Of a stretch of 54,226 bases of DNA, positions 1-10,103 are shown in pieces. The DNA lies in contig JAAYCM010000014.1 of assembly GCA_012729765.1 (NCBI GenBank), positions 1 through 54,226 of the forward strand, in the 5' to 3' direction. The notes under the pieces were generated by a model. It was not told the DNA's origin and made no database searches. It saw nothing but the letters and a program-made list of their open reading frames with translations. How positions within the stretch are numbered: position 1 is the first letter of the stretch; each line of letters begins with the position of its first letter. The stretch is from Chloroflexota bacterium (GTDB lineage Bacteria > Chloroflexota > Anaerolineae > Aggregatilineales > Aggregatilineaceae). A program made the translations under genes and the position numbers.

Positions 1-345
1 CATCAGGCCGAGCATGATCAGCAGCAGCAGCACATTATCGCCGGGGAAACGCATCGTGCCGAGCGCGTAGCCGGACATAGTCGAGAGCAGTGTGGCGATC
101 ACCACCACCGGCACCACGACGATCACGCTGCTGCGGAAATAGGTGCTGAAGCGCGCGCCGTCCCACGCATCACGGTAGTTTTCCCAGCGCCACGTTTCCG
201 GCAGGGCAAACGGGCTGCCGCGCAGCTCGGCGGATGTTTTCAGCGATGTGAGCAGGATTCCGGCCAGGGGCAACACCGCCGCCAGCAGGAAGATCGTCAG
301 CAGCAGATAGTTGAACCACACCTGCCCGCGCGAGCGCCCGATCAT
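1..345 (-). CDS. Sugar ABC transporter permease, MalG type (partial)
   Basis: The visible 115 codons are the N-terminal part of an inner-membrane permease; the C-terminal two thirds, including the EAA loop that docks the ATPase, lie beyond the window edge. The protein starts MIGRSRGQVW, followed by a hydrophobic helix (LLLTIFLLAAVLPLAGILLT), then a periplasmic stretch with the W-x-N-Y-x-x-A/D pattern (ETWRWENYRDAWDG) typical of the second permease of carbohydrate importers, then two further helices. The ATG overlaps the stop of the upstream permease gene as ATGA, so the two are translationally coupled. Substrate cannot be told from sequence; the family moves oligosaccharides or sugar alcohols. 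Confidence 0.88.
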   Translation of the reverse strand, partial: MIGRSRGQVWFNYLLLTIFLLAAVLPLAGILLTSLKTSAELRGSPFALPETWRWENYRDAWDGARFSTYFRSSVIVVVPVVVIATLLSTMSGYALGTMRFPGDNVLLLLIMLGLM

Positions 346-1268
346 GATGCCTGCTCCTCGTTTTCCTCGCGCGACTGGAAGTAGAGCACCAGCGCCGACA
401 CCGAGACGATAATCACCGTGAGCACGACCGCCATCGCCGCGCCATAACCCGCCCGCCGGTACTGGAATGCTTCCTGGTAGATCAGCAGGCTGACGACCGT
501 CGTCTCCTTGCCCGGCCCGCCGCCGCGTGTCAGCACGAACACCAGGTCGAACACGCGCAGCCCGGCGATAAACGTCACGATGAAGGCCACGAGAATCTGC
601 TGGCGCAGGCCGGGCAGCGTCACATAGCGGAACTGCTGCCACGCGTTCGCGCCGAAAGCAGTCGCTGCGTCGTACAGGTCCTCGTCAATCGACTGCATCC
701 CGGCGATGAACAGCACCATCGCCAGGCCATATTCGACCCACGTCCCGACCACGCCGACCGCGTAGCGCGCGTAGGTGAAATCGCCCAGCCAGGGCCGCAC
801 GGCGCTTTCCAGCCCGACTGCGCGCAGGACCTCGTTGATCGGCCCGTCGAAGCCGAACAGCCAGCGCCAGATGATGCCGACCACAATCGGACTCATCACC
901 TGGGGGATGAACAGCCCGGTGCGGAAGATCACCATGCCGGGCAGCTTGCTGCGCGTCATCAGCGACGTGAGGAACAGGCCGAGCAGGATCGGCAGGAAGG
1001 TGTAGAAGACGATGAAAAACGCGTTGTGGCCCAACGCGTTCCAGAATTCCTGATCCTGGATCAGGGTGCGATAGTTGCCGAAGCCGATGTATTCGGGATC
1101 GCTGAAGCCGGTCCACTCGTGGAAGCTGTAGCGGGCGGTGCTGGCGATCGGGATCAGCACGAAGACCAGGTAGATCGCAAAACCGGGCAGCAGAAAGAGG
1201 TAGGGCTGGTACAGGCGCACATACGGCTTGGACGTACCACCTGGCGTGCGGAGCAGTCGCGCGAGCAA
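342..1268 (-). CDS. Sugar ABC transporter permease, MalF type
   Basis: First permease subunit of a carbohydrate importer, about 308 residues. It has an N-terminal helix (LFLLPGFAIYLVFVLIP), the usual F-x-N-Y motif (FGNYRTLIQD), and the cytoplasmic EAA-like loop (DAATAFGANAWQQFRYVTLP) near residue 210 that contacts the ATPase. I chose a TTG start because a strong AAAGGAG ribosome site lies six bases upstream of it; a longer TTG start ten codons earlier (1298) is possible but lacks such a site. It sits between the binding protein and the MalG-type permease. No ATPase gene is visible, so one may lie beyond the edge or be shared from elsewhere, as MsmX-type ATPases are. Confidence 0.92.
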   Translation of the reverse strand: MLARLLRTPGGTSKPYVRLYQPYLFLLPGFAIYLVFVLIPIASTARYSFHEWTGFSDPEYIGFGNYRTLIQDQEFWNALGHNAFFIVFYTFLPILLGLFLTSLMTRSKLPGMVIFRTGLFIPQVMSPIVVGIIWRWLFGFDGPINEVLRAVGLESAVRPWLGDFTYARYAVGVVGTWVEYGLAMVLFIAGMQSIDEDLYDAATAFGANAWQQFRYVTLPGLRQQILVAFIVTFIAGLRVFDLVFVLTRGGGPGKETTVVSLLIYQEAFQYRRAGYGAAMAVVLTVIIVSVSALVLYFQSREENEEQAS

Positions 1269-1302
1269 GAGAGTCTCCTTTGGACCCGCCAAACGCAAAG
1301 AA

Positions 1303-1325
1303 GGGGACGGCAGCGCGCCATCCCC
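1303..1325 (-). terminator. Hairpin between binding protein and permease genes
   Basis: An eight-base inverted repeat (GGGGACGG / CCATCCCC, one G-U pair) with a seven-base loop sits just after the binding-protein stop and before the permease. There is no T run. In sugar importer operons such hairpins commonly protect or attenuate the transcript so that binding protein is made in excess; here that role is inferred from position only. Confidence 0.45.
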
Positions 1326-1355
1326 CTATAGCTTACCCTCGTTTGGCGGATCGTG

Positions 1356-2651
1356 TTACTGCTCGGCCTGATACGCTTCCTCGACCGCCTGGACGAACTC
1401 TTCCGGCGACGACTGGCCCGCCATCAATTCCTGGATGAAGGCCGCGATATCGGGCATGGTCCAGTCGAGATAGTGGCCGACCGCGTCCTCGCTGCTGATC
1501 GTGTTCCACGCCTCGACCACGTCACGGGTCAGCGAGCCTTCGGGCAGCGTCTCGACATCGACCGCTGCGGCGGGCAAAAAGCCCTCGGCCAGCAGCAGTT
1601 CCGCCGCGCGCGGCCCTGTCACCCAATCCACGTACTCGGCGGCCAGATCGGGATTTTCCGTATCGGCGCGCACGCCGTAGGCCAGACCCACGCCGCCGAT
1701 CGACAGCGGTGCAGCTTCGCCATCAGCCGGCGGGAACAGGAAGAACCCGACCGCGTCCTCGCCCAGCTCGGTCGCCAGGGTGCCGGCCATCCAGCTTCCG
1801 GTGATCCACAGCACGCCTTCCTGGTTCAGGAACGCGCCCAGGGTCGCATTGTCGTAGTCCATGCCCTCATAGCCGGGCGAGAAGTAGCCGCTCTCGACCC
1901 AACTCACGAGCGTCTGGGCGGCCTGCAGGTTGGCCTCGGTGTCGAAGGTGCCGCCCTCACGCCGGTAAAGGAAATCCTCGATCTCGGCGAGCGAGCTGTA
2001 GGCGTGCTGGATCGCGCTGTATTCGTGGATCGCGGGCCACGCGTCCAGGCTGCCAAACACGATCGGCGTCATCCCGGCCTCGGCGATAGTCGCCAGCATG
2101 GCCTCGAAGTCGGCCAGCGTCTCCGGCACTTCCAGGCCCAACTCCTCGAACACCGGCTTGTGATAGAACACGCCGACGACTTCCGCCGTGTTCGAAACGC
2201 CATACAGGCCGCCCTCGCCCATCTGAGCGCCGTCGTCGCTGAAGCTGTTGCGGTTGTGCAGCCCCTCGGCATAGCGGTCGGCCCAACCGAACTGCCCGGC
2301 GTAGTCGTCCAGCGGCAGCAGCAGCCCGGCCTCGACCATCGGCCCCATGCCGGTATAGCCCTGGTTGATCATGGCGACATCCGGCCCGCCTGCTTCGGAC
2401 ATAGCCAGCGGCAGGATATTGGTCAGGTCAGTCGTATCATACGCCTCGCGCTGGATCGTGACTCCGGGATGCGCTTCTTCGAACTCGGCGTTGAGCTGGT
2501 CGATCATCGCCTGCTCGGCGTCGCGCGTCCAGTTGTCCCAGACAACCAGCGTCACTTCTTCCTGGGCGGTGGCGGGAGCGCTGGCCTGGGTAAGGCCCGC
2601 GAGCAGCGCCACGAGCACCAGCAGGATCAGGACAGACTTACTCTTTGGCAT
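1356..2651 (-). CDS. Extracellular sugar-binding protein of ABC transporter (family 1)
   Basis: A 431-residue secreted solute-binding protein. It starts with KSK followed by a hydrophobic core (VLILLVLVALLAGL) and a probable cleavage after ASAPATAQ; there is no lipobox cysteine. The mature part begins EVTLVVWDNW, the usual first strand of family 1 sugar-binding proteins, and contains the conserved GVTI strand, the G-x-DVAMINQG segment and a C-terminal helix-rich lobe with AAEYVDWVTGP. It is the first gene of the operon and feeds substrate to the two downstream permeases. Substrate is unknown; a glycosidase of family 1 lies 2.5 kb away but on a different transcription unit, so a functional link is only a guess. 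Confidence 0.93.
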   Translation of the reverse strand: MPKSKSVLILLVLVALLAGLTQASAPATAQEEVTLVVWDNWTRDAEQAMIDQLNAEFEEAHPGVTIQREAYDTTDLTNILPLAMSEAGGPDVAMINQGYTGMGPMVEAGLLLPLDDYAGQFGWADRYAEGLHNRNSFSDDGAQMGEGGLYGVSNTAEVVGVFYHKPVFEELGLEVPETLADFEAMLATIAEAGMTPIVFGSLDAWPAIHEYSAIQHAYSSLAEIEDFLYRREGGTFDTEANLQAAQTLVSWVESGYFSPGYEGMDYDNATLGAFLNQEGVLWITGSWMAGTLATELGEDAVGFFLFPPADGEAAPLSIGGVGLAYGVRADTENPDLAAEYVDWVTGPRAAELLLAEGFLPAAAVDVETLPEGSLTRDVVEAWNTISSEDAVGHYLDWTMPDIAAFIQELMAGQSSPEEFVQAVEEAYQAEQ

Positions 2652-2797
2652 CGTAAAACTCCTTGTTGTGACTCATAAAAGTAGAGCCAGGCGGTGGGAA
2701 GTGGTGCAGCAGGTGCGACGATCTGTGAGTCGGCGGGACGTCTGGCCCGGCATTAAGAAATATACAAAGGGAGCGGGGCGCCTGCAAACCTGCCGCC

Positions 2798-2830
2798 CGA
2801 TCATCGGCGCTTACGGGCGTAGGATGATCG
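2798..2830. promoter_or_regulatory. Inverted repeat between divergent genes
   Basis: Eight-base arms CGATCATC and GATGATCG separated by 17 bases lie upstream of the L,D-transpeptidase promoter and upstream of the importer operon. Position suggests an operator for either gene, but there is no matching site elsewhere in the window and chance is possible. Confidence 0.25.
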
Positions 2831-2856
2831 TAGGTCTGGCACGGATCGGGCGTCCA

Positions 2857-2886
2857 TTTACACCGAGCCAGACTCTCCCTTAAAAT
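2857..2886 (+). promoter_or_regulatory. Promoter of L,D-transpeptidase gene
   Basis: TTTACA and TAAAAT with an 18-base spacer match the housekeeping sigma consensus at five of six positions each. The start codon is 35 bases downstream of the -10 box, with an AAAGGA ribosome site between. Confidence 0.5.
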
Positions 2887-2920
2887 AGATAGCAATCATC
2901 AAAAAGGACGCGAATCGCAT

Positions 2921-4108
2921 ATGTACGCTCAACCACACGGCCAGCCGCGCCCGCGCCGGCCCTACCATCAACGCTTCAACGCCACCCGGCGCATCAACCT
3001 GAGCGGGCCTCAGGTCTGGATCGCCGGTCTTGGTGCGACTGTGATCACGGCTTTCCTGCTCGGACTGCTCGGCCTGGGCCTCTATCTCTATGCCACCGAG
3101 GACGCGATCCCGTCCGGCGTGACCGTTGCCGGGCTGCCGGTCGGCGGCGAGTCGCTCGAAGCGGCGCGGGCCAGCTTACAGGCCAATCTGCCCTTCCAAC
3201 AGATCACACTGCGTGACGGTGACCGGAGCTGGCAGGTCACACTCACCGATCTGGGTGTCGGCGTGGATCTGGAGACGACGCTGCGCCGCGTCGAGAACGC
3301 GTCATCGGGTGAGGCAGTGGTTCCGCACTACACGGTCGATCTGAACCAGGCGCAGACCGGCCTGATCTTCATGAGCGATCTGGTCAACATCCCCGCGCAG
3401 GCAGGCGATGCACCCCGCGCAGGCCGCGCGATCGATATCCCGGTCGTGCTGGAGCGGCTGCGCGTGGATGTGTCGGGCGAGATCGCCGATGGCGTCCTGG
3501 AGTTGAGCATGATCCAGGTCGCGCCGCCGGAGCCGGAGGTAGTTGCTCGACCCACCGGCGAGACGACGACGCACGTCGTGGAGCGCGGGCAGGAATTGGG
3601 GCTGATCGCGCAGATGTACGGCGTCTCGGTCAACGATGTGATCGCGCTCAACGATCTGGACGATCCCAACCTGCTTTACGTGGGCCAGGAGCTGATCATC
3701 CCGGCAGCCGGGATGTATACGCCGACCGCCGCCGAAGCGCCCGCCGCACCGACCAGCAGCGGCAAATCGATTGTGGTTTCGACCGGCGATCAGCGCATCT
3801 ACGCCTACGAGAACGGCCAGTTGGTGCGCTCGCACCTGGTTTCGACCGGGCTGCCCGACACGCCAACCGTGCTGGGCGACTACAAGGTCTACGTCAAATA
3901 CGCTGCAACCGATATGAGCGGGCCGGATTATTTCCTGCCGCAGGTGCCCTACACGATGTACTTCTACCAGGGCTACGGTATTCACGGCACATACTGGCAC
4001 AACTCGTTTGGCCGCCCGATGAGTCACGGCTGTGTCAACCTGCCGACTGCTGAGGCCGAATGGTTCTTCAACTGGGCTGAGGTTGGCACGCCAGTCCGCG
4101 TGATCTAA
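2921..4108 (+). CDS. Membrane-anchored LysM / L,D-transpeptidase (YkuD)
   Basis: A 395-residue cell-wall enzyme. Order: basic Arg/Pro-rich cytoplasmic tail, one membrane helix at about residues 33-58, a peptidoglycan-binding YoaR-like region at about 65-175, a LysM domain at about 215-262 (THVVERGQELGLIAQMYGVS ... VGQELIIP), and a C-terminal YkuD catalytic domain from about 280. The YkuD signature is complete: HGTYWH followed by SHGCVNL, whose cysteine is the nucleophile that makes 3-3 peptidoglycan cross-links or attaches proteins to the wall. The helix places the catalytic domain outside the membrane. An AAAAAGGA ribosome site supports the ATG. The gene is monocistronic, ended by a clear terminator. 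Confidence 0.93.
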   Translation: MYAQPHGQPRPRRPYHQRFNATRRINLSGPQVWIAGLGATVITAFLLGLLGLGLYLYATEDAIPSGVTVAGLPVGGESLEAARASLQANLPFQQITLRDGDRSWQVTLTDLGVGVDLETTLRRVENASSGEAVVPHYTVDLNQAQTGLIFMSDLVNIPAQAGDAPRAGRAIDIPVVLERLRVDVSGEIADGVLELSMIQVAPPEPEVVARPTGETTTHVVERGQELGLIAQMYGVSVNDVIALNDLDDPNLLYVGQELIIPAAGMYTPTAAEAPAAPTSSGKSIVVSTGDQRIYAYENGQLVRSHLVSTGLPDTPTVLGDYKVYVKYAATDMSGPDYFLPQVPYTMYFYQGYGIHGTYWHNSFGRPMSHGCVNLPTAEAEWFFNWAEVGTPVRVI

Positions 4109-4132
4109 CCCAGTCTATCCGCAGGCTAACCG

Positions 4133-4165
4133 GCGGGGAGCGCTGGCACGCACTCCCCGCTTTTT
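4133..4165 (+). terminator. Rho-independent terminator of L,D-transpeptidase gene
   Basis: Perfect eight-base stem GCGGGGAG / CTCCCCGC with a 12-base loop, followed by five T. Confidence 0.85.
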
Positions 4166-4264
4166 CGTTGCGAGCATATGGGGCATGGGAAAGCGGCCCC
4201 AGGCGTGCTAAAATGGATCTTTCAGGCTCGTTACACAGATGGCACAGCAAACAGGTGGAAAGCC

Positions 4265-5106
4265 ATGCATATTCTCGTTTCAAATGACGACGGCGTCTAC
4301 GCTCCCGGCATCGCGGCGCTGGCCGAGGCCATGCTGCCGTTCGGCAAAGTGACGGTCGTCGCCCCCAAGGAAAATCAGAGCGCGACCGGGCACCGCAAGA
4401 CGATGCACAAGCCGCTGCGCATCGACGCCGTGCCAAATTTCCCGGTCAAGGGCGTTGACGCGGTTTACGCCACGTCCGACACGCCTTCGGACTCGGTTTC
4501 CGTCGCCTTGCTGGGCTTTATCAAAGAGCCGATTGACCTGGTCGTTTCCGGCATCAACCGGGGCGCGAATATGGCCCAGGACCTGACCTACAGCGGGACG
4601 GTTTCCGCCGCGTTCGAGGCCGTGATCTGGCATAAGCCGGCGATCGCCTTCTCGTATATGGACTACACCGAGCAAGCCGACTACACCGCCGCCGCCGCAA
4701 TCGCGCAGCAGCTTGTGGCGATGAAGCTCTACGAAAAGCTCCCGCCGCTGACGCTGTTCAATGTCAATGTGCCCCGGCTGCCGCTCGAAGAGATCAAGGG
4801 CTTCCGGATCGTGCGCCAGGGCCTGCGCGTCTACAATGACGAGCTGATCACGCGCCTCGATCCCTATGGACGCCCCTACTACTGGATCGGTGGCGAGCCG
4901 CCCGCCGGTGATGTAGCCGAGGTTGGCACCGACATCTGGGCGACGCACGAAGGCTATGTCTCGATCACGCCGATTCATCTCGACCTGACCAGCCACGCGC
5001 TGATGCTGGAAATGAGCGAATGGGGCATCGAAGCCCAACAGCCGGGCGCGCTGCCGGATGGACTGGTTTCCGGCCCGGAGCACGGCAGCAGCAAGAGCAA
5101 CGGCGC

Positions 5107-5110
<4 letters not shown>
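4265..5110 (+). CDS. surE: 5'/3'-nucleotidase SurE
   Basis: A 281-residue SurE phosphatase, which removes phosphate from nucleoside monophosphates and is tied to stress survival. The start MHILVSNDDG carries the metal-binding Asp8-Asp9 pair; the further ligands are seen in KENQSATGHR (Ser) and SGINRGANM (Asn), and the active-site YSGTVSAAFEA segment follows. An in-frame ATG 29 codons upstream is rejected because SurE proteins start directly at this strand and a GGTGGA ribosome site precedes this ATG. Length is in the family range (250-280), with a polar C-terminal tail after residue 260. It converges on the glycosidase gene with a four-base overlap of the coding ends. Confidence 0.96.
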
Positions 5111-6474
<1,364 letters not shown>

Positions 6475-6539
6475 ATGACGATCCAGTTCGGTCTGGCAAT
6501 AAATATCTCAGGTCCAGGGCCGCGTACACCCCGAAAATC

Positions 6540-7271
6540 TTAGCTACCCCGGCGGGACGGATGCCCCAGGTACACCACGTCGGCATAGATCTGCCGCGCG
6601 CCGGTATCGACATAGCCCAGTTTTTCGGCCAGCATCACCGACGCCTCGTTGTCGCTCTCGACCAGATAGATCGGGATACGCCCGCCGTCCAGCACGGCCT
6701 GCGTGATGGCGGACGTAACGCTCTGCCCCCAGCCACGCAGCCGCGCGCCGGGATCGACCTGGACGTAAATCTCGGCGAAGGCCGGGCTTTGCCAGTTCAC
6801 CCCGGCGATCGCCTGCTGCCCGCCAGAATTGATCTCACAGCGCGGCAGCCCCCCGACCACCGTCCGGCATTGCACCAGCACATTGAGGATCGGATCGAAG
6901 CGCCGCACGTCAAGCTGGTAGATCATCAGCAGCCGCTCGTCATCGATCTGCATACTGCCACTGAGCAGCGAAAGCTGGTTGATGTTGGCGAACAGGATAT
7001 AGGGGCGGCCCGGCGCGAGCGCCTCGGCCAGCAGATCAGCGGCGGTGCTAGCATCGCGGCAGGCCATCGTCACCAGGGGCCGGAACAGGTCGATCCCGGT
7101 CTGGAAGCGGCCCACAAAGCCAAGCATCCGGCCCGTGCGCGCGTCGGTGCGCGTGAACAGCGCCGACCGCTCCGGCGGGTGAAAAAGGGTGTAGTACGCG
7201 GTCGGCGCATCCGCCGCACTTGATACGTCGAGCATTAGCCGGGCCTGTTTCCGGTGCTCATGAATGTTCAT
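6540..7271 (-). CDS. GNAT-like acetyltransferase (putative)
   Basis: A 243-residue protein whose C-terminal half has the GNAT layout: a strand (FAEIYVQVDPGARLRGWG) resembling the V-x-P-x-x-R-x-x-G-x-G acetyl-CoA loop, a helix, then IYLVESDNEASVMLAEKLGY, where the N-x-x-A-x-x-x-x-x-K-LG-Y pattern is typical of the last GNAT motif. The N-terminal half (residues 1-120) resembles a second, degenerate GNAT fold, as in tandem GNAT proteins. The substrate is unknown. It lies 12 bases after asnS on the same strand and so is probably co-transcribed with it. Confidence 0.7.
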   Translation of the reverse strand: MNIHEHRKQARLMLDVSSAADAPTAYYTLFHPPERSALFTRTDARTGRMLGFVGRFQTGIDLFRPLVTMACRDASTAADLLAEALAPGRPYILFANINQLSLLSGSMQIDDERLLMIYQLDVRRFDPILNVLVQCRTVVGGLPRCEINSGGQQAIAGVNWQSPAFAEIYVQVDPGARLRGWGQSVTSAITQAVLDGGRIPIYLVESDNEASVMLAEKLGYVDTGARQIYADVVYLGHPSRRGS

Positions 7272-7283
7272 CGCGTATACCGG

Positions 7284-8621
7284 CTAAGGATAGAGCCGGT
7301 TCAACATGCGCGCATAGGGGATCGTCTCGCGAATGTGCGGCAGGCCGCAGACCCAGGCAACCGTGCGCTCCACGCCCAGGCCAAACCCGGCATGCGGCAC
7401 ACCCCCATAGCGGCGCAGGTCGAGATACCACGCGTAATTTTCGGGCGAGATGCCGATCTCGTCGATCCGCTGCTTAAGCAGGTCGGCGTCGAAGATACGC
7501 TCGCTGCCGCCGGTAATCTCACCGTAGCCTTCCGGGGCGAGCAGGTCCACGCTGCGGCAGGCTTCAGGCCGGCCCTCGACCGGCTGCATATAAAACGCTT
7601 TGGCAGCGGTCGGATAGTGATAGACGAATACGGGCCGGTCGAACATCTCGGCGATGGCGGTTTCGTGCGGCGCGCCGAAGTCATCGCCCCAGGTGATCGC
7701 CAGCTCGGCCTTGCGCTCTGGATCGTCCGTCTCCTCGATCAATTTTTGCAGGCGCTCGACCGCCTCGTCGTAGGTGATACGCGGGAAGGGCGGCTTGATG
7801 TTTTCCAGGCGGCTCGTGTCGCGCTCCAGGATTTCAAGCTCCTGGCGGTGCTGCGCCAGCACGGTTTGGACGATGGCCGAGACAAATTCCTCTTCCATCG
7901 CCATCAGGTCTTCGAGCGAGAAAAACGCCATCTCCGGCTCGACCATCCAGAATTCCATCAGGTGGCGGCGCGTCTTCGACTTCTCAGCGCGGAAGGTCGG
8001 TCCGAAACAGTAGACCTTGCCGAACGCGCCGATGTTGGCCTCGTTGTAAAGCTGGCCGGTCTGCGCCAAGTAGGCCGGCTCGCCGAAGTAGTCGATCTCG
8101 AACAGGGTCGTTGTGTTTTCGCCCGCCGCCGGGGTCAGGATCGGTGTATCGACCAGCAGATAACCGTGCTCGTCCAGCCAGTTGCGGATGGTGCGGATGA
8201 TCGTGGCGCGGATGCGCAGGATCGCCCACTGGCGCAGCGAGCGCACCCACAGGTGGCGGTTGTCCATCAGGAACTCGATCCCATGCTCCTTGGGCTGGAT
8301 CGGGTATTCGCCGGCCACCTGGATCAGCTTGAGGTCCTTGACGCCGATCTCAAATCCACCGGGATAACCGGGGGCGCGCTGGTCCGCCCGGACGGTGCCC
8401 GTGATCACCACCGACGACTCCTGGGTGAGAAGCTGGGCCGCACTGAACACCGCTTCCGGCAGGTCTTTCTGGAACGCCACACACTGTGCAATGCCCGTTC
8501 CGTCACGCACGAGCAGAAATTGCAGGCGGCCTTTGTCGGTCCGGTTATAGAGCCAGCCCTGCACGGTCACTTCCTGGCCGTCATACTGGCCGATGTCAGC
8601 GATTCGAATGAGTGTTGCCAC
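7284..8621 (-). CDS. asnS: Asparaginyl-tRNA synthetase
   Basis: A 445-residue class IIb tRNA synthetase that charges tRNA-Asn with asparagine. Residues 1-110 form the OB-fold anticodon domain ([20 protein letters not shown]). Motif 2 reads [20 protein letters not shown], the asparaginyl rather than aspartyl form, and motif 3 is [16 protein letters not shown] near the C-terminus. I chose the GTG start ([11 protein letters not shown]) because an AGGGGA site lies eight bases upstream and the extra 68 codons upstream have no similarity to the family. Together with gatA in this window it fits an organism that makes Asn-tRNA directly and uses the amidotransferase for Gln-tRNA. Confidence 0.96.
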   Translation of the reverse strand: MATLIRIADIGQYDGQEVTVQGWLYNRTDKGRLQFLLVRDGTGIAQCVAFQKDLPEAVFSAAQLLTQESSVVITGTVRADQRAPGYPGGFEIGVKDLKLIQVAGEYPIQPKEHGIEFLMDNRHLWVRSLRQWAILRIRATIIRTIRNWLDEHGYLLVDTPILTPAAGENTTTLFEIDYFGEPAYLAQTGQLYNEANIGAFGKVYCFGPTFRAEKSKTRRHLMEFWMVEPEMAFFSLEDLMAMEEEFVSAIVQTVLAQHRQELEILERDTSRLENIKPPFPRITYDEAVERLQKLIEETDDPERKAELAITWGDDFGAPHETAIAEMFDRPVFVYHYPTAAKAFYMQPVEGRPEACRSVDLLAPEGYGEITGGSERIFDADLLKQRIDEIGISPENYAWYLDLRRYGGVPHAGFGLGVERTVAWVCGLPHIRETIPYARMLNRLYP

Positions 8622-8876
8622 GAAAAGCTTCCCCTGTGTGCTATAATAGTAAAGAAGCTGTATAAAGATTGCAGCACGGCGTATTCTAGCCCGGCAGCCA
8701 GAGCCGGTCAAACACACACCTGACGGATCCGTTAGCGCAAAAGAGGTTGGCACACCCGCTGCTGAACGCTTAAAACGGGTGAAGATCGATGCGGTTGTCA
8801 CACTTCCAGACGTAGGTGGTAACACTTTGCAGGGTAGACGTTGTAACGTTGGGCACTATTCAGGAGGAAAATACTC

Positions 8877-9221
8877 ATGCCAGGATCCGTATCCTATATT
8901 GAAGTAGAATTGCGAGCGCTAGACACGCGGCGGCACTGGTCGCCGTCATCGCAGGTGTATGCCCCGGCAGATGTGCTGCTCCAATACCTCGCCAACGGCT
9001 GGGCGATCAGCCCGGTGGTGGGCCTGGAAGAGCACTGGCACGCGGGCGTGCGGCGGGTCGATGTGTATCATTTCGAGCTGACCAAAGACGATCAGATCAA
9101 CATTATGCCGGTGCAGAGTAACCCGGTCGTGCGCCGTCTGATTCACGATCGGGACCTGAAGATCGTGCTGCTCCGGCGGGATAATGTTCCGACGCACTCG
9201 ACCGAGCCGCGCGCAAACTAG
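8877..9221 (+). CDS. Conserved-looking hypothetical protein, 114 aa
   Basis: I do not recognise this protein. A strong ribosome site (CAGGAGGAAA, nine bases before ATG) and a clean terminator right after it show it is a real single-gene unit. It is soluble, with an N-terminal strand (SYIEVELRAL), a middle segment with aromatic and His residues (EEHWHAGVRRVDVYHFEL), and a C-terminal strand rich in Arg and Leu (RDLKIVLLRRD). No membrane segment, signal or cysteine is visible. Its neighbours (asnS divergent, frr downstream) give no functional hint. Confidence 0.8.
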   Translation: MPGSVSYIEVELRALDTRRHWSPSSQVYAPADVLLQYLANGWAISPVVGLEEHWHAGVRRVDVYHFELTKDDQINIMPVQSNPVVRRLIHDRDLKIVLLRRDNVPTHSTEPRAN

Positions 9222-9281
9222 GCCGCACAGACCAACCCGGCGAGCAGATTTTGAGAGACATTGTTGCGGAGCATCGGATCC

Positions 9282-9307
9282 GTCCGGCGTATGTGCCGGA
9301 CTTTTTT
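9282..9307 (+). terminator. Rho-independent terminator
   Basis: Perfect seven-base stem GTCCGGC / GCCGGAC, six-base loop, then six T. It closes the 114-residue hypothetical gene and separates it from the frr operon. Confidence 0.85.
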
Positions 9308-9375
9308 ATGCCCCCCGCCCGCCAGGGTTCGCGGTGAGGCCGCTATCCTTCTCTTAGCAGCGATTGCCAGCAGGT

Positions 9376-9404
9376 TTGACAACCGGGCCTGAATAGGCGA
9401 CAAT
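9376..9404 (+). promoter_or_regulatory. Promoter of the frr-uppS-cdsA run
   Basis: A perfect TTGACA -35 box, 17-base spacer and GACAAT -10 box, 58 bases before the frr start codon. Confidence 0.6.
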
Positions 9405-9462
9405 CTTGGGGCAGTCGAACTATCCCCTCGGCTAGGTATCCTGCTACGTCGGAGTGGCTCGC

Positions 9463-10023
9463 ATGACAATAAAAGACGTTTTGAAAGATGCGGAAGAACG
9501 CATGAAAAGCGCCGTATCGGTGCTCGAAGAAGACATGATGGGGATGCGCACCGGGCGCGCATCGACCGCCCTGGTGGAAAAGCTGCAGGTCGAATACTAT
9601 GGGACCGCAACCCCGCTCTACCAGATCGCAACGATCACCGTGCCTGAGCCTCAACTTATTGCGATCCGTCCGTTTGACAAAAGTTCCCTTAAGGCTGTCG
9701 AAAAAGCGATCCAGGCGTCTGAATTGGGCCTGACGCCCAACAATGACGGCACCGTGATCCGCCTGAACATCCCGGCGCTGACGCAGGAACGGCGTATGGA
9801 GCTGCAAAAGCTCGTCCATCGCCGCGTCGAAGAAGCACGGGTGGCCGTGCGCAACGTGCGCCGCAGCGCGATCGACGACCTGCGCGACTTCGAGAAGGAA
9901 AAACTGATCTCGGAAGACGAGAGCAAGCGCGGGCAGGAAGACGTTCAGAAGCTCACGGATCGCTACATCCACGAGATCGAAGAGCTAGGCAAGCGCAAAG
10001 AAGCCGAAATTATGGAAGTCTGA
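9463..10023 (+). CDS. frr: Ribosome recycling factor
   Basis: A 186-residue RRF, which with EF-G splits the post-termination ribosome. The family pattern is clear along the whole length: an N-terminal helix (LKDAEERMKSAVSVLEEDM) leading to RTGRAS, the domain II beta region (YYGTATPLYQIATITVPEP) and the C-terminal long helices (RRSAIDDLRDFEKEK). I chose the ATG rather than the GTG three codons earlier because the GGAG ribosome site overlaps that GTG and is spaced eight bases from the ATG. It begins a run with uppS and cdsA, a common bacterial order; pyrH and tsf, often upstream, are absent here. Confidence 0.97.
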   Translation: MTIKDVLKDAEERMKSAVSVLEEDMMGMRTGRASTALVEKLQVEYYGTATPLYQIATITVPEPQLIAIRPFDKSSLKAVEKAIQASELGLTPNNDGTVIRLNIPALTQERRMELQKLVHRRVEEARVAVRNVRRSAIDDLRDFEKEKLISEDESKRGQEDVQKLTDRYIHEIEELGKRKEAEIMEV

Positions 10024-10035
10024 TCGTAGAGGAAT

Positions 10036-10071
10036 GAGTCCGATGGGGGTGTATAAAATGCCATCGGACTC
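10036..10071. repeat. Perfect 11-bp inverted repeat between frr and uppS
   Basis: Arms GAGTCCGATGG and CCATCGGACTC with a 14-base AT-rich loop (GGGTGTATAAAATG). It is followed by TTAT only, so a weak terminator/attenuator or a processing hairpin is possible; TATAAAAT in the loop is also -10-like. Confidence 0.55.
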
Positions 10072-10103
10072 TTATAGGGCTTCTAGCGACAGCGGAGTTA
10101 CAT

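Noticed and set aside
1353..2678. 441-codon plus-strand frame opposite the sugar-binding protein
   Set aside because: Composition rich in His, Arg and Gln typical of antisense frames; the minus strand has a clear signal peptide and family pattern.
8619..8650. TATAATAG near the asnS start as a plus-strand promoter for the 114-residue gene
   Set aside because: No -35 box at a normal distance, and the gene start is more than 220 bases away; chance is likely.
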